In this document: positions 17,465 to 26,645 of the stretch, one piece after another
How positions within the stretch are numbered: position 1 is the first letter of the stretch
Layout of the letters: the number at the start of each line of letters is the position of its first letter
NCBI GenBank assembly: GCA_964396245.1
Contig: CAYNEO010000011.1
Location: 14,254 to 78,253, forward strand
DNA length: 64,000 nucleotides
From: CAYNEO01 sp964396245
GTDB taxonomy: Bacteria > Zixibacteria > MSB-5A5 > GN15 > FEB-12
Direction: 5' to 3'
Notes under the pieces: generated by a model
The model's input: the letters and a program-made list of their open reading frames with translations, nothing else
Databases searched by the model: none
What the model was told of the DNA's origin: nothing
Program-made: the position numbers and the translations under genes

Positions 17465-18973
17465 ATGAATAGATTATCCTTTTCGTCGTTCCGGCGGTCG
17501 GTGGCTCTCATGCTGTTTGCAACCCTGACTGCCCTGTTGCTTTCCGCCGCAGTCATGGCGGGAGATGGCGTTGTTGACCATCCCGATCAACTGAAATTCA
17601 AAAAGCTTGAATACCAGCCGCCCATGCCGGACAGTTACCGGCATACGTTGAAATGCGGCGCCACCGCCTATGTGGCTGAGAACGCGGAGGTGCCGACGTT
17701 CGAAATGACCATACTGATCCGTACCGGGGCGATCTATGATCCGGTAGAAAAGGCCGGACTCGCCAATTTCGCCGGCTATCTTATGCGCAACGGCGGCATC
17801 GAGGGAATGACAGCCAAGGAACTCGACGAGCGTCTCGCCTACCTGGCCGGGGACATATCAGTGAATATCAGAGCCTCTCAGGGAACGGCCAGTCTCTTCT
17901 GCCTCTCCAAGGATATTGATGAGGGACTTGGCCTCTTGATGAAAGTACTTCGGACACCGGTCTTCGATCAGGAAGCGCTCGACCGATATCGCACCGACGT
18001 CCTGTCGGAACTGGAACAGCGAAATGCATCGACCGGCGCGATTGAATCACAGGAATGGGACTTTCTCATGTACGGCGATCACCCGAGCACTATTCCCCGC
18101 AGGCGTACAGAACAATCGGTCAATGCCATCACCCGGGACGACCTGGTCGCGTTTCATGACAAGTACTTCTTCCCGAAGAATTTCATCTTTGCCGTATCCG
18201 GGGATTTCAAGGCCGATGAGATCCTGGCAAAGCTGGATGCGTTGCTTGAAGGATGGCCGAGTCATAATCTGGACCTGCCGGTCATTTCCGATCAAATTCC
18301 GGATCCGAAGCCGGGCGTGTACATGATCAAGAAAGAGGATGTGAATCAGTCGCGAATAAGCATCGGCCACCTCGGCGTGAAGCGGGATATCCCCGATCAG
18401 TATGCGCTGGTAGTCATGAATGATATTCTCGGAGGCGGCGGGTTTACCTCGAGGATCACGCGCCGGGTGCGCTCGGACGAAGGCCTGGCATACCATGCCT
18501 CGAGCGGCTTCGACCGCCCGGTGTTGTATCCCGGCACGTTCCAGGCATCATTTCAGACCAAGCACGCTACGGCGGCATTCGGCACGCGACTCATTATCGA
18601 TGAGATCAACCGTATCCGGGATGAGAAGTGCGATGCGGAGACGGTTGAAAACTCCAAGGCGAACTTTATCGCCAACGTGGTCAATCCGTTCAGCAACAAG
18701 AACCAGATTGTCAATACGTTCGCCGAAGATGACTACGACGGCCGACCGGACGACTACTGGCAAAACTATGTCAAGAAGATGGAGGCGGTGACGCCGGACG
18801 ATGTCATGGCCGTGGCGCAGAAATACCTGCATCCGGATAAACTGGTAATTCTCGTGGTCGGCGATCCGGACGCGGTTGAAGAAGGATCGGACAAGCATGA
18901 AGAACACTTCTCCGATTTCGGCGACGTTACGATACTCCCCCTTCGCGACCCGATGACGCTGGAAACCAGGTAG
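17465..18973 (+). CDS. M16 peptidase-like protein, inactive partner subunit
   Basis: A 502-residue exported protein with a signal peptide of about 33 residues. It has the M16 fold, but at the HxxEH position it reads ANFAGYLMRNGG, so zinc ligands are missing. The Arg/Tyr substrate-binding motif typical of the non-catalytic M16B partner is present (RRVRSDEGLAYHASSG). It begins 25 bases after the active subunit with its own RBS (AGAGGAG) and ends at a strong terminator, defining a two-gene operon. It should form a heterodimer with the upstream protease. Confidence 0.9.
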   Translation: MNRLSFSSFRRSVALMLFATLTALLLSAAVMAGDGVVDHPDQLKFKKLEYQPPMPDSYRHTLKCGATAYVAENAEVPTFEMTILIRTGAIYDPVEKAGLANFAGYLMRNGGIEGMTAKELDERLAYLAGDISVNIRASQGTASLFCLSKDIDEGLGLLMKVLRTPVFDQEALDRYRTDVLSELEQRNASTGAIESQEWDFLMYGDHPSTIPRRRTEQSVNAITRDDLVAFHDKYFFPKNFIFAVSGDFKADEILAKLDALLEGWPSHNLDLPVISDQIPDPKPGVYMIKKEDVNQSRISIGHLGVKRDIPDQYALVVMNDILGGGGFTSRITRRVRSDEGLAYHASSGFDRPVLYPGTFQASFQTKHATAAFGTRLIIDEINRIRDEKCDAETVENSKANFIANVVNPFSNKNQIVNTFAEDDYDGRPDDYWQNYVKKMEAVTPDDVMAVAQKYLHPDKLVILVVGDPDAVEEGSDKHEEHFSDFGDVTILPLRDPMTLETR

Positions 18974-19009
18974 CGAACACAGGACTTTTCGTTCAGCTCT
19001 GATAGTCTG

Positions 19010-19044
19010 CAGCCCTCGACACGAGTCGGGGGCTGTCTTTGTAT
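19010..19044 (+). terminator. Rho-independent terminator of the M16 operon
   Basis: An 11-bp stem, CAGCCCTCGAC pairing with GTCGGGGGCTG (one G-T pair), encloses the loop ACGA at 19010-19035 and is followed by TCTTTGT. It lies 37 bases after the stop codon of the second M16 gene. Confidence 0.85.
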
Positions 19045-19199
19045 CGGTAGTGGAGGCCGTCACATTTCGATCATGACCAAGTCCGCGCGGTTGTTCTTGC
19101 ATCAGACTATGGCACAGGCGATATTTGTACGGGCACGATTCAGGGGCTGATAGCATACAGCTGATTGATTATTCCCCATCGGTGCGAATGGAGGAAGCG

Positions 19200-20435
19200 A
19201 TGAGTGAAGAGAAAAAGAGTCTCACGCGGCGAAAATTCCTGGCCACATCGCTGGGGTGCCTGGCGACGGCGGGTTTTGTCGGTGCCGAGAGGGCTGTGTC
19301 TCAAGCCGACAAGGAGCCGGTCGGAGAACACGGGCCGAGAATGCCGTCGGGCGGCCCAATCACACGCGTCCTGGGCCGGACCGGCATAAGTCTTCCGATA
19401 GTCAACTCGGGTGTCGGGGCGAATCTCGACCCGGGGCTGATTCGGGCCAGCGTGGAGACCGGCATACGCCTCTTCGACACCGATCCGGGGTATCGAAACG
19501 GCCGTCATGAGGAGCTTTTGGGGCGGGTGTTCAGTCGTGGCGGCCTCCGCCAGAGAGTATATATCATCACCAAGGTCGCTACCAGGGAAGAGCGGGCGGG
19601 TCTGTCGGACCGGGAAGTACGGAATCTCATGCGTAAGACGTTCGAGGGTTCGCTCAAGAGGCTGAAAACCGATTATGTCGATATCCTCATGATTTCCGAT
19701 ATCCGTGATTCCCGGACGGTCACTCATGAGGCGATGCTGGGAGCCCTGACCGAGCTGAAGAAGCAGGGCAAGACTCGATTTATTGGAATTGCGACACATT
19801 CGCGCATGGCAACCGTCATCAACGCCATGGTTAAGGCGGCGGTATACGATGTCGTCCTGACCAGCATCAATTTCACGATGGCCGATGACTCCGCCTTACT
19901 GAAGGCAATCGACCGGGCAGCCGCGGACGGCATCGGCGTGATCGCGATGAAGACACAGGCCGGCGGATATGCTTTCCCGAACCCGGATACACTCCGCGCA
20001 TACAGCAACAGGGTGGTGAATGCCGCGGCCCTGAAGTGGGTCTGTAATAACGAGCGTATTACGACGTCGGTCCCCGGCACCAACAATTACGCACACATGC
20101 GCGATAATTTTGCGATAGCCTCCAACCCCGATTATAGCGAAGAGGAGTGGCGGTTCCTTTCCGATAACCGAATCAAGCTCGGCATGGAGTTCTGCCGTCA
20201 GTGCCGACAATGTGTTGCCGCCTGCCCTCTCAAAGCAGATATCCCGGCACTCATGCGCACGCACATGTATGTCAAGCAGTATGCCGACTTCGAACTCGCC
20301 CGTCGCGCGATCGACTCGATCAGTCCCGACCGGGGACTTGCGCTGTGTGTGTCATGCGGTGAGTGCCGGGCTGAATGCGCCAATTCGGTGAATATCGGGC
20401 GGAAGATAGAGGAATTGAAACTGATCTACGCCTGA
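19200..20435 (+). CDS. Tat-exported aldo/keto reductase with C-terminal ferredoxin-like Fe-S motifs
   Basis: 411 residues from the ATG at 19200, chosen because GGAGGA lies 5 bases upstream and the N-terminus becomes a twin-arginine signal (SLTRRKFLATSLG). An aldo/keto reductase barrel follows (LFDTDPGYRNGRHEELLG, LKTDYVDILMISDI). The C-terminus has two cysteine clusters, C-x2-C-x2-C-x3-C in CRQCRQCVAACP and CVSCGECRAEC, typical of ferredoxin-type electron transfer. Tat export fits folding with clusters in the cytoplasm before secretion. The family is common, but the substrate of the exported, iron-sulfur form is unknown. The gene appears monocistronic. Confidence 0.88.
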   Translation: MSEEKKSLTRRKFLATSLGCLATAGFVGAERAVSQADKEPVGEHGPRMPSGGPITRVLGRTGISLPIVNSGVGANLDPGLIRASVETGIRLFDTDPGYRNGRHEELLGRVFSRGGLRQRVYIITKVATREERAGLSDREVRNLMRKTFEGSLKRLKTDYVDILMISDIRDSRTVTHEAMLGALTELKKQGKTRFIGIATHSRMATVINAMVKAAVYDVVLTSINFTMADDSALLKAIDRAAADGIGVIAMKTQAGGYAFPNPDTLRAYSNRVVNAAALKWVCNNERITTSVPGTNNYAHMRDNFAIASNPDYSEEEWRFLSDNRIKLGMEFCRQCRQCVAACPLKADIPALMRTHMYVKQYADFELARRAIDSISPDRGLALCVSCGECRAECANSVNIGRKIEELKLIYA

Positions 20436-20489
20436 GTTCCCCGGACTTTGATTGACCCACCCGAAGCGCCCACGAGAGCCGGACTCTCA

Positions 20490-21137
20490 TTACAGCAAAA
20501 TCATGATCGATCTGAAGAGAAAGTACAGTCCGAGCACTACCAGGGCGACCGCCATGCCCAGCTTGATTCGGTGCATCCATTTCTCGGATAAGAATCGCCG
20601 CGCTCTCTTCAGGATACCGGAGAGGGTCATGAGATATGATCCAATTCCTGCGGCGCCGGCGAAAAGAAATACAAGTGAATGGCCGACACTGAATTTAGAG
20701 ACAATGTGGATGTCCACAATGATCCGGGAGCCGGCAAGCCACCAGAATACCATCATGGGATTCGTGACTGCCAGCGAATAGCCGGTCACAAAGGACACGG
20801 AGAGTTTGCCCGTTGTCTCGCTCGTATTGTTGAACTCGGTTCCGTCGGTTTCGGAGATTCGCCTGAATGTTATGACGGCCAGAACGGCAAGGACCGCGGT
20901 GCCGGCAAGCCAGAAAGAAAGCTTGACGGCGGTATATCGGAAAAATGGGGCGAGACCGAAAAGAGCGATAGCGCCATACGACGTATCCGAGAGCACGGAA
21001 CCGAGGACAACCATGTGGGCGGCCCGCAATTTCTGATCGAAGGCTCGCTTGGCAATTTCTATCTGGGTGGCGCCGGGTGGAATGGCGGTCAAGAACCCCA
21101 TTACATAGGCGACGATGGCAAGCAGAAAGTAACTCAT
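20490..21137 (-). CDS. LysE/RhtB-family exporter
   Basis: A 215-residue integral membrane protein with about six hydrophobic segments. The N-terminus (VMGFLTAIPPGATQIEIAK) carries the P-x-G-P/A signature of the LysE superfamily, followed by a second helix GSVLSDTSYGAIALFG. It would export an amino acid or similar small molecule across the inner membrane. It starts 24 bases after the GT9 gene stop on the same strand and may be co-transcribed, although no functional link is obvious and no clear RBS is visible. Confidence 0.75.
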   Translation of the reverse strand: MSYFLLAIVAYVMGFLTAIPPGATQIEIAKRAFDQKLRAAHMVVLGSVLSDTSYGAIALFGLAPFFRYTAVKLSFWLAGTAVLAVLAVITFRRISETDGTEFNNTSETTGKLSVSFVTGYSLAVTNPMMVFWWLAGSRIIVDIHIVSKFSVGHSLVFLFAGAAGIGSYLMTLSGILKRARRFLSEKWMHRIKLGMAVALVVLGLYFLFRSIMILL

Positions 21138-21161
21138 GTTCGATGGTGGTGCCGACGCAGG

Positions 21162-22499
21162 TTAACGATAGAATCTCCACTGATTCAGGAACTGCTGAGT
21201 CGAGTCGGCGGTCCGATGTGCCGCCAGGTACTGACCGGCCTCGTCGGCGATGTTTCGGATTTCCAGGTCCTCAAAACACCGCACGGTCCGGCAGGTCTTG
21301 GCTTTCTTGTTGATACAGGTAATGTTTCGGCACGGGCTCCGCGCGATATAGACCCGGGACGGAGCGTCCTGGTTGGCGGGGTAAAACCCTTCTCGCTCAG
21401 AATCATAGCCGTATATCCTCGGCGGCGAGGCGCCGAAGATGGTAAAGACGGCCGTTCGATTTCGATACTCTATGGTCGGATCGCTCGAGAATTTCCGGGC
21501 GGCGGCGATATGTGTCGGTCCGGTATCCGGCGTAATGAACAGGTCGCAGAGATCAATCAGGGCTGCATACGTATCGATCGAGAGATAGGCCGGAACCGTT
21601 ACCACGCGACGCCGCTCGGCGGTGGTCAGCTTGTCGAGCAATTTCACCTCTATGCGTTTTTCCGTGTGCCCGGCGCCGAGCAGGACCGGGTGCGGAAGTT
21701 TTGTCAGGGACCTGAGGAGATCCACCTGCATGTCAAAGGGCACCCGGCTGAAGCGCGACGAAGCATCGGGGTTGTACAGAATGATCCGTTCTTCCGGAGT
21801 CAGTCCGAGTGAGTGAAGGAAAGCGGCCGCGTTCTCCGACGCTTCCGGGGCAAGTATGACCGTTGCCCCGGTGAAGGTGCGGGGCCGTCCGGCGCCAAGT
21901 ATGGACGCGAAAGTGTCATGAACGAGACGGTGCGCCAGATGAACGACATGGTAGATTTCGGACGGATTCGGCGAATTACTGGCGAGGTTCCTTCCGAGCA
22001 ACATGTAGTCGATCATCGTCTCGCCGTTTCTTGCTATGTGCCGGCGTGAAAAGTAGGGACAGAAGGAAAGGATCACGTCATAATGATTGTATTTTGTCAC
22101 GCGCTTCAGGCGCCGAACTTCGGCGTCGGACGGATACGGAGTATTGGCAAATATCGGGAGTAACCGCGAGATTTCCGGATCATCGACAACGAGCGGCGTT
22201 GCGTACCGGGATACGGCGTAGTCTATCCGTGCCTCGGGGAAAAAATCGCGAAGGGCGTGTATGCTCGATTTGATCGTGACGGCGTCCCCGATATTCAGAT
22301 CGGCAATGACCAGGAATCGGTCAAAGCTCCGTCTCGCTGCCAGTTGCTTTCGAATGCGCCGGGCGTCTCGACCAATGGCCCGGTCGCTGCCCATGGTGTG
22401 GCGGGAGAGGCAGTTGAGGCAGGCCGCTCCGAATTTCGGAGAAATATCAGTCACCGCACTAAAAGCGCTGAAGAGTTTTCGGCTCAGTCTCTCATTCAT
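21162..22499 (-). CDS. Glycosyltransferase family 9 (heptosyltransferase-like)
   Basis: A 445-residue enzyme with two Rossmann halves. FLVIADLNIGDAVTIKS near the N-terminus and FITPDTGPTHIAAA near residue 320 are the two GT9 signature motifs that bind the ADP-sugar donor. The protein is longer than the usual 330-360 residues because of an N-terminal extension of about 55 residues and Cys-rich elements near the C-terminus (PCRNITCINKKAKTC), the latter also found in distant GT9 members. It probably adds a heptose or other sugar to lipopolysaccharide or an extracellular glycan at the cytoplasmic face of the inner membrane. Confidence 0.83.
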   Translation of the reverse strand: MNERLSRKLFSAFSAVTDISPKFGAACLNCLSRHTMGSDRAIGRDARRIRKQLAARRSFDRFLVIADLNIGDAVTIKSSIHALRDFFPEARIDYAVSRYATPLVVDDPEISRLLPIFANTPYPSDAEVRRLKRVTKYNHYDVILSFCPYFSRRHIARNGETMIDYMLLGRNLASNSPNPSEIYHVVHLAHRLVHDTFASILGAGRPRTFTGATVILAPEASENAAAFLHSLGLTPEERIILYNPDASSRFSRVPFDMQVDLLRSLTKLPHPVLLGAGHTEKRIEVKLLDKLTTAERRRVVTVPAYLSIDTYAALIDLCDLFITPDTGPTHIAAARKFSSDPTIEYRNRTAVFTIFGASPPRIYGYDSEREGFYPANQDAPSRVYIARSPCRNITCINKKAKTCRTVRCFEDLEIRNIADEAGQYLAAHRTADSTQQFLNQWRFYR

Positions 22500-23090
22500 T
22501 TGTGGCTCCCGACGATTCCTGAGCCAACTGCAGCACCCGTAATTTCATAAAAAGCCCCTTCATAATCCAGGTCAGGGTCATGTATCGGCGGCAATATGGG
22601 GAAATTCGCTTGGTGATATTGGGTTGAAGGCGGAGCTCGATGGCAAGTCCCTGGGTGACATTTAGTTCCGCCCGTCTGACGGGTGCCCTGCTGCTGTGCC
22701 GTGCATGCCACACGTGACTGCGAGGACAGCCGACGATTGTAGTAGGCTCTGGTGATCGTTCCCACATTGGGTCACCGATCAGATACTCATTATGTTTCTA
22801 AGAACAACAGCTACTTGCCATAGGTTTCCCCCGGATGAGACCGGCGGCCGGAGACAGGGGAAAAGTGGTTGCGGTTGACCATCTTATGCGTTAATATAGG
22901 GGCAGCCTGTTCACTTTGCCGGAGGGCATTGGAGTCGACTTGAGACGTGGCTGAGTTGAGCGGGGTTACCAGAGCTTCCTGGTTAGCTGTTCTTTGCGGA
23001 AGCGGTTGACGCAGGTGTCGGGCTTCCGGTTGCTTCGATCACGGTCCTCACGCAAAGGGCGGGGTGTATGGTCTAGAGGATGGTATAGCA
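22500..23090. other. Divergent intergenic region, no confident gene
   Basis: A 590-base stretch between the GT9 gene (-) and the histidine kinase (+). A 91-codon minus-strand frame (22492-22767) overlaps the GT9 start by 8 bases and ends in a protein-like stretch, but its first half is unlike coding sequence and it was not accepted. A possible promoter for the kinase cluster is listed separately. Nothing else is evident. Confidence 0.5.
22869..22897 (+). promoter_or_regulatory. Possible promoter of the kinase-TauE-PEP cluster
   Basis: TTGCGG (22869-22874), 17-base spacer, TAATAT (22892-22897). Predicted start near 22904 with a leader of about 185 bases. The boxes are moderate matches only; the strict 17-base spacing is the same as in better promoters in this window. 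Confidence 0.35.
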
Positions 23091-24632
23091 ATGGTCGACC
23101 AGGTCGACAATTCGGGTGAGGACGAAAGTTCAGGCTCGACTCGGTTCACGGAAGAGCAGGCGCGGGAGGCTCAGGCAGCTCTTACCCACCGGCCGAGGAT
23201 CAGCATCAGGCTGCGCATAGCGGCCGGGTTTCTCGTCACCTTCGTATTCACGTGCGGCATCACTGTCGCCGCCATGGTATTCATCTCCAACATCGCGGAC
23301 CGTCAGCGACTGCTCGAAAGCGCCGGCAATTTCGAGTTTGAGATACAGCAAGCCCGGCGCTTCGAAAAGAACTGGTTCCTCTACGGCACCAATCTCTACG
23401 ATGCGTTGACGAATGCCCAGAACGCAGAGAAATTGCTGGACAATTCCCAGGATGAGATGCGTCGGGTTATCGGCGATGAGTCGTATGAGGCCATGAAGTA
23501 CAACCTGGTCCAGTACCGGGAGACACTGGAAAAACTCGGCGCTCTTGGAGATGCGGCGGACTCATCATCCGGAAGCCGGCGACTGGAACTGGAATCCGAG
23601 CTTCGACACTTCGGCGCCGAGATTGTCACCGCAGCATCGAATGTTGTCGACCAGGAACGGCTTCGTATTCGCACGTGGCTGAAAACATCGATGGTCATCG
23701 CGGTGGCCGCCCTCGTCGTCATCCTCATTTTCGTGGCCATCATTGCCGCGTTCATCACCCGGCAGATTATCCGGCCGTTCGGGCGTTTCGAGAGTTACAC
23801 GCACCGTATTGCGGACGGTGACTTTTCGTTGATCACACCGGCCCGAAAATACCGCGACGAATTCACCAACCTTGCTATCGCGCTGAATCACATGCTGATC
23901 GAGCTCAAACGGCACGAGGACCAGCTCATCCAATCAAGAAAAATGGCCGCTATCGGTAACCTCACCGCGGGCATCGCCCACGAGTTGAACAATCCACTGA
24001 ACAATATCAGCCTCACGACCGAGGCGCTGATAGACGAATTCGATGACTGGGACAAGGACGATAAGCTGAGGATGCTGAACACGATTGCCGCGCAGGTCGA
24101 GCGCGCCGGCACAACGGTGGCTAACCTGCTGGATTTCACGCGGCGGGATGAATCCTCATTCGAGGAAATTTCGGTGAATGACATCCTCAATCGAACGGTT
24201 GCGTTGATCGGCAACGAGATCAGCCTGAACAACATTCAGTTGAAACTCGACCTGGCCGACAACCTGCCCCGATTGATGGGCAATGTCCACAATCTTCAGC
24301 AGGTCTTTCTGAATCTGTTCCTGAATGCTATTCAGGCTATGCCGGATGGCGGCAGTCTGACGGTGAAGAGTTGTGTAGATGACGGGCAGATTCGAATCGA
24401 TGTCGCGGACAGCGGTGTCGGCATCCCTCCGGAGAATCTGGATAAGGTCTTCGATCCGTTTTTTACGACCAAGGAAGTCGGCAAGGGTACCGGGCTGGGA
24501 TTGTCGGTGAGCTATGGCATCATCAGGAAGCACCACGGCCAGGTAATAGTAGCGAGTGAAGTAGGCAAAGGAACGACATTCACCATCACATTACCCGTAT
24601 CCAACGGCGTTATCGCCGGTGAGAGACGGTGA
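23091..24632 (+). CDS. Membrane sensor histidine kinase with HAMP domain
   Basis: A 513-residue kinase from the ATG at 23091 (a GTG nine codons earlier is possible). It has a cytoplasmic N-terminal stretch of about 38 residues, a transmembrane helix (about 40-66), a helical periplasmic sensor of about 130 residues, a second transmembrane helix (about 200-224), a HAMP linker, HisKA with H297 in GIAHELNNPLNN, and HATPase with NLFLNAIQAM, DSGVGIP and GKGTGLGLS. The sensor resembles four-helix-bundle ligand domains, but its ligand is unknown. It heads a gene series with three receivers, none with a DNA-binding domain, and is the only histidine kinase in this cluster. Confidence 0.88.
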   Translation: MVDQVDNSGEDESSGSTRFTEEQAREAQAALTHRPRISIRLRIAAGFLVTFVFTCGITVAAMVFISNIADRQRLLESAGNFEFEIQQARRFEKNWFLYGTNLYDALTNAQNAEKLLDNSQDEMRRVIGDESYEAMKYNLVQYRETLEKLGALGDAADSSSGSRRLELESELRHFGAEIVTAASNVVDQERLRIRTWLKTSMVIAVAALVVILIFVAIIAAFITRQIIRPFGRFESYTHRIADGDFSLITPARKYRDEFTNLAIALNHMLIELKRHEDQLIQSRKMAAIGNLTAGIAHELNNPLNNISLTTEALIDEFDDWDKDDKLRMLNTIAAQVERAGTTVANLLDFTRRDESSFEEISVNDILNRTVALIGNEISLNNIQLKLDLADNLPRLMGNVHNLQQVFLNLFLNAIQAMPDGGSLTVKSCVDDGQIRIDVADSGVGIPPENLDKVFDPFFTTKEVGKGTGLGLSVSYGIIRKHHGQVIVASEVGKGTTFTITLPVSNGVIAGERR

Positions 24633-24753
24633 TTTGTAGTCTGAGTGAACCGATCGAGGAATACTGAGAATGTCAGAGTATCATGATATTTTTTGTTCGG
24701 AGAGACAAGTCCGGTGACCGTGATTTGGTGAGCGACTATGAAAGGAGAAACTC

Positions 24754-25143
24754 GTGAGCCAGGAGGTTGAGGTTCTGATTCTGGATGACGAACCGGTCGT
24801 CGTTGAACGGCTTCAGGAATATTTGCGGAAAAAAGGATTGTCGGTCGAAGCATTTACCGCCTCGTCGGATGCGCTCGACAGGCTGAAGGAAAAGACATTC
24901 GATGTTATCGTGACGGATATCAAGATGGAGGGCCCGAGCGGGATCGACGTTCTGTCGGCCGTGAAACGAGAGGCGTCGGCGTCCGAAGTGATACTGATAA
25001 CCGGCTATGCTTCATTCGAGACGCTGCGGGAAGCGCAGGCGGTCGGGGCGTACGATTACATCTGCAAGCCGTTCAAAGTCGACGAAGTGTACCGGAAGAT
25101 AACCAAGGCGGCGGCAAAGGCCCGAAAGCAGGCGAAGTCGTGA
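24754..25143 (+). CDS. Stand-alone response regulator receiver
   Basis: A 129-residue receiver-only protein starting at GTG 24754, with AAAGGAG 7 bases upstream. Acidic pair D11/D12, phosphoacceptor D55 in VTDIKM and K105 in CKPFKV are intact; a Lys/Ala-rich tail follows. The LDDEPVVVERL start closely resembles the two other receivers of this cluster, so they are paralogues. Its likely phosphodonor is the kinase 121 bases upstream. No output domain is present, so it must act by protein contact. Confidence 0.87.
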   Translation: MSQEVEVLILDDEPVVVERLQEYLRKKGLSVEAFTASSDALDRLKEKTFDVIVTDIKMEGPSGIDVLSAVKREASASEVILITGYASFETLREAQAVGAYDYICKPFKVDEVYRKITKAAAKARKQAKS

Positions 25144-25221
25144 TAACTCGATCATGCCCGGTTGATTGGCGGGTGTAATGATCGTGACCGCTGCAGTTAT
25201 GGCAGACTTTTTGTCGGAGTT

Positions 25222-25614
25222 ATGACCGTGGGAAAACGAACGAGAATTCTTGTGCTGGATGACGAGCCGATAGTGGGCGAACGGCTCAAAGCCTCGCTTG
25301 AACGCGCCGGCTTTGAAGTGGATGCCCTGTCATCCAGTGTCGAGGCACTGGAGCAACTGGCGGCACAGGCGTACGATATCCTGATTACCGATCTGAAGAT
25401 GAGCGGCCCCGACGGCATGGACGTTTTGCGGGAAGCGCGCCGGAATCGCCCCGATATCAAAGCCGTGGTCATCACCGGGTTTGCCACCACCGAGACGGCC
25501 GAGGAGGCGATACGAAGCGGCGCCGTGCATTTTATCGCCAAGCCGTTCAAGATGAGCCAGTTGAAAAGTTTGTTGCTGGAGCTTTCGGGAGTCAGGGATG
25601 ATGCCGAGGGATGA
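25222..25614 (+). CDS. Stand-alone response regulator receiver
   Basis: A 130-residue receiver-only protein (ATG 25222; GTG 25228 with GGAG nine bases away is an alternative). Phosphoacceptor D57 in ITDLKM and K107 in AKPFKM are intact. The sequence LDDEPIVGERLK and the ending FKMSQLKSLL are shared with the receiver at 27451 (FKISQLKDLI), indicating duplication within the cluster. It lies between the first receiver and the TauE/SafE permease gene. Confidence 0.86.
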   Translation: MTVGKRTRILVLDDEPIVGERLKASLERAGFEVDALSSSVEALEQLAAQAYDILITDLKMSGPDGMDVLREARRNRPDIKAVVITGFATTETAEEAIRSGAVHFIAKPFKMSQLKSLLLELSGVRDDAEG

Positions 25615-25712
25615 TTCCGGCAGGGCAGGAGTGCAGCCAATGGAAAAGGAAAAGTCAGATAAGATCACAACCATTCGAGTAAGACACCTGTTTTGGAGTG
25701 AGTGAACGAGCA

Positions 25713-26645
25713 ATGTCAGACTTATATATCTACTTGCCTATTGCCAATGTCAGCGTGCACATTTTCGTGTTGCTCGGTCTCGGCCTGCTGGTCGGTTTCC
25801 TCTCCGGCCTGTTCGGAGTCGGCGGCGGGTTTCTGCTGACACCGCTATTAATGATGATTGGCATTCCCCCGACGGTCGCGGCGGCATCCGACGCCAACCA
25901 GATTGTCGCGGCTTCAACCTCGGGCACTTTTGCGCACTGGCGCCTGGGAAACGTTGACTTCAAGATGGGCCTGATACTGGTCGCCGGAGGCATCGTCGGG
26001 GGCACCCTCGGAGTTCAGCTCATCAAAGTACTCCGGGCGGCCGGTAATGCCGATTTTGTCATCAAGATCACCTACGTGGTCATGCTGGGCATTATCGGCT
26101 CATACATGTTTCAGGAGAGCCTGAAGAACCTGAGACCGCGCCCGCTACCGGGTATCGGGGTCATACCGCAGAAGAAATCCTGGTTCGGCGGTTGCTGTGA
26201 GTCGCTGCCGCTGAAGGTCAATTTCGAAAAATCCGGGATCACGCTGTCGATCTTCATGCCGATCATACTCGGCACGCTGGTGGGTGTTCTTTCGGCGCTC
26301 ATGGGCGTCGGCGGCGGCTTCATCATGGTGCCGGTCATGGTATACATGCTGCGAATGCCGATGCACGTGGTTGTCGGGACGAGCCTGTTCCAAGTATTGT
26401 TTACCTGCATCAATGTCACGTTCATGCAATCCTACTACAACCACACGGTTGACCTGATTCTCGCCGTGTTCCTGCTGGTCGGGTCGACAACCGGCGCCCA
26501 GCTTGGCGCCAGGGTCAGCAGCCGGCTGAAAGCCGATCAGCTGAAGATCATCCTGGCATCGATTGTTCTGCTGGTCATGATCAACATGGCGCTCGGTCTG
26601 ATCCTCCACCCCGGCACGTTGCTCTCATACAAGGGAGGACACTGA
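25713..26645 (+). CDS. TauE/SafE-family membrane permease
   Basis: A 310-residue inner-membrane protein with about eight hydrophobic helices in two homologous halves. Each half carries the family glycine motif: SGLFGVGGGFLLTPLL near residue 30 and SALMGVGGGFIMVPVM near residue 190. A cytoplasmic middle loop contains adjacent cysteines (FGGCCESLPLKV). TauE/SafE proteins move sulfite, sulfoacetate, thiosulfate or other small organic anions. ATG at 25713 is preferred to GTG 25698. The stop codon overlaps the next start (TGATG), indicating tight translational coupling with the TIGR02186-like gene. Confidence 0.88.
   Translation: MSDLYIYLPIANVSVHIFVLLGLGLLVGFLSGLFGVGGGFLLTPLLMMIGIPPTVAAASDANQIVAASTSGTFAHWRLGNVDFKMGLILVAGGIVGGTLGVQLIKVLRAAGNADFVIKITYVVMLGIIGSYMFQESLKNLRPRPLPGIGVIPQKKSWFGGCCESLPLKVNFEKSGITLSIFMPIILGTLVGVLSALMGVGGGFIMVPVMVYMLRMPMHVVVGTSLFQVLFTCINVTFMQSYYNHTVDLILAVFLLVGSTTGAQLGARVSSRLKADQLKIILASIVLLVMINMALGLILHPGTLLSYKGGH

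Noticed and set aside
20679..21812. 377-codon plus-strand frame opposite LysE and GT9 genes
   Set aside because: Runs across two genes with clear family motifs on the minus strand; no RBS and no recognisable protein.
22492..22767. 91-codon minus-strand frame overlapping the GT9 start by 8 bases
   Set aside because: The last 40 residues look protein-like, but the first half does not and there is no good RBS; kept only as a note on the intergenic region.
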